A stretch of 64,000 nt of DNA from CAVRRZ01 sp963723745 (GTDB lineage Bacteria > Actinomycetota > Actinomycetes > Mycobacteriales > Geodermatophilaceae). The notes below the pieces were generated by a model that saw only the letters and a list, made by a program, of their open reading frames with translations, did not search any database and was not told where the DNA came from. The stretch spans positions 1,116,001 through 1,180,000 of the forward strand of contig CAVRRZ010000005.1 in assembly GCA_963723745.1 (NCBI GenBank). Direction: 5' to 3'. This document shows, piece after piece, positions 60,337-64,000 of this stretch. Position 1 is the first letter of the stretch. Each line of letters starts with the position of its first letter. The translations under genes were made by a program, and so were the position numbers.

Positions 60337-61650
60337 TCACCCCGGGGCAGGCAGCGGCCGCCGGAGCGGTGGACGGAGGTCGTGCGCCGGCGTCCGTAGC
60401 TCGGGTCGCAGCCGCCCGTTGGATCGCGCGACCAGGGCGGTGTAGGCCGACACGGTGACCGCCGTGATCGCCACCGAGAGCAGGCCGTAGCCCGCCGGCA
60501 CCTCCGTGCTCAGCAGTTCCTCACCGAGCAGTCCGACCAGCGTGAAGACCAGCACGTTGTTGACCGCGTGCAGCACGATCGCCGCCTCGAGCCCCCCGGT
60601 CAGCCAGACCGTGGCCGAGGCTCCGAGCGAGAAGAGGAACCGGTCGAGGAACGTCAGGAAGTCCCCCGGCAGGTGGGCCAGGGAGAAGATCGCGCCCAGG
60701 CCGACCGCCGCGACGATCGCGCCGGCACGCTCCGACCGGAACCAGCCCACGACCATCTGGCTGAGGTAGCCGCGGAACAGGTACTCCTCCGCCGCCGACT
60801 GCAGCGGCGTGGTGAGGAACACCACCACCAGCAGCCACCCGAGCGACGCCACGGGCCCCGTGAGGTCCTCGGCTCCGGCGGCACCGATCCCGATCGACAA
60901 CCCGATGCCGAGGCCCAGGGTCGCCAGCGCCATCAGCGTGTAGGGCAGGAACAGCCGCGGACGCAGCCGCGCGAGCACGGACGACGACCACCCGATGCCC
61001 ATCCCGTGCGCGACGGCCCAGGCCAGCCACACGCACGGGATGAACAGGATCAGCGAGAGGTTCGTGACCAGCAGGGTGGCCGGGTCGACGTAGCTGAACA
61101 GCTCGAGGTCCACGGTGATGCCGGTCAGGAGCGTGACGACGACCAGGGCGAAGGCCCCGGCCGCGTAGACGACGGTGATCAGGAGGAGGCCGAGCAGCGG
61201 CCGCCACCAGCCCCAGTCACGGGATCGCATCGCGTGCAGGTAGGGCACCGGCTCGTCGTGCGGCGGTGCGCCCGGTGGCGGCGCCCAGCGCATCCCGCCC
61301 GGCGGCATGCCCGGCGGGGGCATCCCGTACGGAGGCATCCCGTACGGAGGCATCCCGTACGGAGGCATCCCGTACGGAGGCATCCCGTACGGAGGCATCC
61401 CGTACGGCGGCGTCCCGGGCGGGGGCGTCCCGTACGGCGGCCTCGGCGGCAGCGCCCCGGGATACGGCGCCGGGACGTACGGCGTCCACGTCGCGGGACC
61501 CGGGACGGCACCCCCCGATGAGGATCCCGGTGGCCTGCCCGGCGGGAGGCCCCACGGAGGCGCCGGCGGCATCGGGTAGACCGGCTGCCCCGGCGCGGGG
61601 CGCAGGGTCGGCGGCGGCCCGGTGTAGCTCTCGTCGTCGGGTCGGGTCAC
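60337..61650 (-). CDS. CPBP-family intramembrane protease with Pro-rich repeat N-terminus
   Basis: A 437-residue CAAX-protease/bacteriocin-processing (CPBP) protein. The N-terminal 140 residues are Pro/Gly/Tyr-rich and contain six PPYGM repeats. About eight membrane helices follow. Catalytic motifs: SAAEEYLFRGYL with the Glu-Glu pair, FSLAHLPGDF and the terminal HAVNNVLVFTL. CPBP proteins cleave or bind within membranes; substrates in actinobacteria are mostly unknown. It lies 10 bases after gltX and probably shares its transcript; tRNA-Gln and tRNA-Glu lie further downstream. Confidence 0.88.
   Translation of the reverse strand: MTRPDDESYTGPPPTLRPAPGQPVYPMPPAPPWGLPPGRPPGSSSGGAVPGPATWTPYVPAPYPGALPPRPPYGTPPPGTPPYGMPPYGMPPYGMPPYGMPPYGMPPYGMPPPGMPPGGMRWAPPPGAPPHDEPVPYLHAMRSRDWGWWRPLLGLLLITVVYAAGAFALVVVTLLTGITVDLELFSYVDPATLLVTNLSLILFIPCVWLAWAVAHGMGIGWSSSVLARLRPRLFLPYTLMALATLGLGIGLSIGIGAAGAEDLTGPVASLGWLLVVVFLTTPLQSAAEEYLFRGYLSQMVVGWFRSERAGAIVAAVGLGAIFSLAHLPGDFLTFLDRFLFSLGASATVWLTGGLEAAIVLHAVNNVLVFTLVGLLGEELLSTEVPAGYGLLSVAITAVTVSAYTALVARSNGRLRPELRTPAHDLRPPLRRPLPAPG
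61321..61410. repeat. Coding minisatellite (15 bases x 6) in the CPBP gene
   Basis: CATCCCGTACGGAGG is repeated six times in tandem with one base change in the last copy, encoding PPYGM units. Because the unit is 15 bases, changes in copy number keep the reading frame. This favours length variation of the cytoplasmic tail. Confidence 0.95.
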
Positions 61651-61660
61651 GCGCCGCCCG

Positions 61661-63163
61661 TCACTCGACGGCGGCGCGAGCCGCCGCGAGGCGGGCCAGG
61701 GTCCGCTCCCGACCGAGCAGCTCCATCGACTCGTACAGCGGCGGGGAGACGGTCCGCCCGCTGACGGCCACGCGGACCGGCCCGAACGCCTGGCGGGGCT
61801 TGCGCCCGAGGCCGTCGACGAGCGAGGTCTTCAGCGCCTCTTCGATCGCCGGCGTCGTCCACTCGGCGAGGTCGGCCAGTGCCCGCTCCGCGGCGTCGAG
61901 CACCTCGAGCGCCTCGGGGCCCGACAGCTGCTTGGCCGCGGCCGCCGGGTCCAGCTCGACCTCGTCGGTGAACAGGAAGCCGAGCAGGCCGACGGCGTCG
62001 GAGAGCACGACCATCCGCTCCTGCGCGAGCGGGGCGATGGCGCGCAGCACCCCTTCCTGCTCGGCGGACGGTGGGTCGCTCACCAGGCCGGCCCGCGCGA
62101 GGAAGGGCGTGACCCGGGCGATGAACTCGTCGAGCGGCAGCGCCCGCAGGTGGGTCGCGTTGATCGCCTCGGCCTTCTTGAGGTCGAAGCGCGCGGGGTT
62201 GGCGCTGACCCGCGTGACGTCGAAAGCCTCGACCATCTCCGCCATCGAGAAGATGTCGCGGTCGTCGGCGATCGCCCACCCCAGCAGCGCCAGGTAGTTC
62301 GCGAATCCCTCGGGCAGGAAACCGCGGTCGCGGTAGATGTCGAAGTTGGCCTGCGGGTCGCGCTTGGAGAGCTTCTTCGTGCCCTCCCCGGTGACGTAGG
62401 GCAGGTGCCCGAACCGGGGGGTGCCCTGCGCGACGCCGATGTCGGTCAGCGCCCGGTAGAGCGCGATCTGCCGCGGCGTCGAGGGCAGCAGGTCCTCGCC
62501 GCGCAGCACGTCGGTGATGCCCATCAGCGCGTCGTCCACCGGGTTCACGAACGGGTAGAGCGGCGCGCCGTTGGCGCGGACGAGGACGAAGTCGGGCACC
62601 GAACCGGCGGCGAAGCGCACCTCGCCGCGCACGAGGTCGGTCCAGGCGAGGTCCTCGTCGGGCATCTTCAGCCGCAGGACCGGCTCGCGGCCCTCCGCCC
62701 GGAAGGCGGCCTTCTGCTCGTCGGTGAGGAAGCGGTCGGCGTTGTCGTAGCCGAGCTTCGGGTCCTGGCCGGCGGCGCGGCGGCGGGCGTCGACCTCCTC
62801 GTTCGTGGAGAACGACTCGTAGGCATGGCCCGCGGCCAGCAGCTTCGCGGCCACCTCGCGGTGGATGTCGTGCCGCTCCGACTGCCGGTAGGGGCCGTGC
62901 GGGCCGCCGACCTCGGGACCCTCGTCCCAGTCGAGCCCCAGCCAGCGCATGCAGTCGAGCAGGTGCCGGTAGGACTCCTCGGAATCACGGGAGGCGTCGG
63001 TGTCCTCGATGCGGAAGACGAACGAGCCGCCGGTGTGCCGGGCGTGCGCCCAGTTGAACAGCGCCGTCCGCATCAGGCCGACGTGCACCATGCCCGTCGG
63101 CGACGGGCAGAAGCGGGTGCGGGTCGTCGCCGGGGTGGCGGGCGGGGCGGGATGGCCGCTCAT
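61661..63163 (-). CDS. gltX: Glutamyl-tRNA synthetase
   Basis: A class I synthetase charging tRNA-Glu (probably also tRNA-Gln for later amidation). The 500 residues have the HIGH-like motif in CPSPTGMVHVGLMRT, FVFRIEDTDASRDSEES, and the KMSKS-like KKLSKRD in GEGTKKLSKRDPQANFD. The anticodon-binding C-terminus is intact. The ATG at 63163 overlaps the stop of the FAH gene (ATGA), so they are co-translated, as in mycobacteria (Rv2992c-Rv2993c). Confidence 0.96.
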   Translation of the reverse strand: MSGHPAPPATPATTRTRFCPSPTGMVHVGLMRTALFNWAHARHTGGSFVFRIEDTDASRDSEESYRHLLDCMRWLGLDWDEGPEVGGPHGPYRQSERHDIHREVAAKLLAAGHAYESFSTNEEVDARRRAAGQDPKLGYDNADRFLTDEQKAAFRAEGREPVLRLKMPDEDLAWTDLVRGEVRFAAGSVPDFVLVRANGAPLYPFVNPVDDALMGITDVLRGEDLLPSTPRQIALYRALTDIGVAQGTPRFGHLPYVTGEGTKKLSKRDPQANFDIYRDRGFLPEGFANYLALLGWAIADDRDIFSMAEMVEAFDVTRVSANPARFDLKKAEAINATHLRALPLDEFIARVTPFLARAGLVSDPPSAEQEGVLRAIAPLAQERMVVLSDAVGLLGFLFTDEVELDPAAAAKQLSGPEALEVLDAAERALADLAEWTTPAIEEALKTSLVDGLGRKPRQAFGPVRVAVSGRTVSPPLYESMELLGRERTLARLAAARAAVE

Positions 63164-63972
63164 GCGGTGCCGCCCGCGGTGGACACCGTCTCGGCGTCGG
63201 CGACGGGGTTGGCCAGGGTGCCCAGGCCCTCGATCGTGCACTCGACCCGCTGCCCGGGCCGGATCGGCCCGACGCCGGCCGGGGTGCCGGTGAGGATCAC
63301 GTCGCCGGGCAGCAGCGTCATGACCCGCGAGATGTAGGAGATCAGCGTCGGCAGCCCGAACAGCAGTTGGCTGGTGCGGCCCTTCTGCCGCGGCTCGCCG
63401 TCGACGGTGCAGCTGATCTCGAGGTCGCTCGGGTCCAGGCCGAGCCCGGGGAGGTCGGTCTCGATCCAGGGGCCGAGCGGGCAGAACGAGTCGAAGCCCT
63501 TGGCGCGGGTCCACTGCCCGTCGGACTTCTGCATGTCCCGCTCGCTGACGTCGTTGCCGATCGTGTAGCCGAAGACGCTGGACATCGCCTGCTCCTCGGT
63601 CACGTTGCGCGCCCCGCGGGCGCCGATGACGACGCCCAGCTCGACCTCGTGGTGCACGTTCGTGCTGCCCGGCGGGATGCGGATGGCGTCCTCCGGACCG
63701 ATCACCGCCGTCGACGGCTTGAGGAAGATCAGCGGGGCCTTCGGGGCGTCCCCGGTCTTCATCTCGGCGACGTGGTCGGCGTAGTTCTTGCCGATGCACA
63801 CCACCTTGCTGGGCAGGATCGGCGAGAGCAGCCGGATGTCGGCCCGGGCGTACCGGGCGCCGGTGAAGGTGATCCGGCCGAACGGGTGGCCCTCGATCTG
63901 GGCGACGTTGCCGTCGCCGTCGAGGATGCCGAAGGCCATGCCCTGCGGGGAGGCGAAACGAACGATGCGCAC
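63160..63972 (-). CDS. Fumarylacetoacetate hydrolase-family protein
   Basis: A 270-residue FAH-fold hydrolase or decarboxylase. The typical sequence is complete: VVCIGKNYADHVAEM, the metal-binding HHEVELGVVIG, YTIGNDVSERDMQ, GFDSFCPLGPWIE and the C-terminal GDVILTGTPAGVG. Members open acylpyruvates or 2-hydroxyhepta-2,4-diene-1,7-dioates; the specific substrate is not clear. The GTG at 63972 gives RIVRFASPQG, the usual start. It is the conserved upstream partner of gltX. Confidence 0.93.
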   Translation of the reverse strand: MRIVRFASPQGMAFGILDGDGNVAQIEGHPFGRITFTGARYARADIRLLSPILPSKVVCIGKNYADHVAEMKTGDAPKAPLIFLKPSTAVIGPEDAIRIPPGSTNVHHEVELGVVIGARGARNVTEEQAMSSVFGYTIGNDVSERDMQKSDGQWTRAKGFDSFCPLGPWIETDLPGLGLDPSDLEISCTVDGEPRQKGRTSQLLFGLPTLISYISRVMTLLPGDVILTGTPAGVGPIRPGQRVECTIEGLGTLANPVADAETVSTAGGTA

Positions 63973-64000
63973 GCCGCCACGGTAGTCGCGCACGAGGGGC

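Overview
The window is high-GC DNA with many GTG starts and stop/start overlaps of four bases (ATGA or GTGA). This is typical of an actinobacterium. The gene order closely follows a conserved actinobacterial block known from Mycobacterium: comM-yraN, rnhB-lepB-rplS-trmD-rimM-KH-rpsP, ffh, glnD-glnB-amt, ftsY, smc, acyP, mutM-rnc-rpmF-DUF177-sepIVA-coaD-rsmD-recG-DAK2-rpmB, thiL, ddl-gpsA-plsC-cofC, ppk1-mutT1, leuDC-iclR, gltX-fumarylacetoacetase. Protein style and paralogues suggest Geodermatophilaceae or a relative, but that is inference and not proven by the sequence.

Layout. 1-3.5 kb is accessory DNA: a decayed IS256-type transposase, about 0.5 kb of gene-free DNA, and a large serine recombinase fused exactly onto the interrupted 5' end of comM. 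3.8-13 kb holds yraN, a secreted RTX-like protein, rnhB, an atypical LuxR regulator, signal peptidase, and the rplS/trmD/rimM/KH/rpsP and proS genes. 13-18.5 kb has a two-component system facing a secreted acidic protein, an amidohydrolase and ffh. 18.5-27 kb is nitrogen sensing (glnD-glnB-amt), a Ni/Co uptake operon (cbiMNQO) with a Nur-type operator, and ftsY. 27-45 kb has PhoD and EEP phosphatases, smc, and the long minus-strand run mutM to DAK2, followed by rpmB, a cytidylate-kinase-like gene, a GNAT gene and thiL. 45-50 kb holds an Lrp-like regulator, DUF3515, a solitary AbiEi/DUF559-type nuclease flanked by repeats, a lipoprotein, ddl and a PLP lyase. 50-64 kb has gpsA-plsC, cofC, ppk1-mutT1, leuCD with its IclR regulator, a sulfite-oxidase-like protein, tRNA-Glu and tRNA-Gln, a CPBP protease, gltX and an FAH protein.

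The genes cover translation and RNA maturation, the SRP targeting pathway (ffh, ftsY, lepB), PII/AmtB/GlnD nitrogen control, chromosome and cell division (smc, sepIVA-like), polyphosphate and nucleotide cleaning, leucine synthesis and coenzyme synthesis (CoA, TPP, F420).

The most unusual points are these. (1) A serine-recombinase element splits comM so that the truncated host frame ends in a GTGA overlap with the recombinase start. (2) A nuclease-like gene with an AbiEi-type N-terminus is flanked on both sides by copies of a palindromic repeat, and several other long intergenic palindromes are scattered through the core region, two of them (25 kb apart) sharing sequence. (3) rnc has no ATG/GTG/TTG start and appears to begin at a CTG overlapping the rpmF stop.
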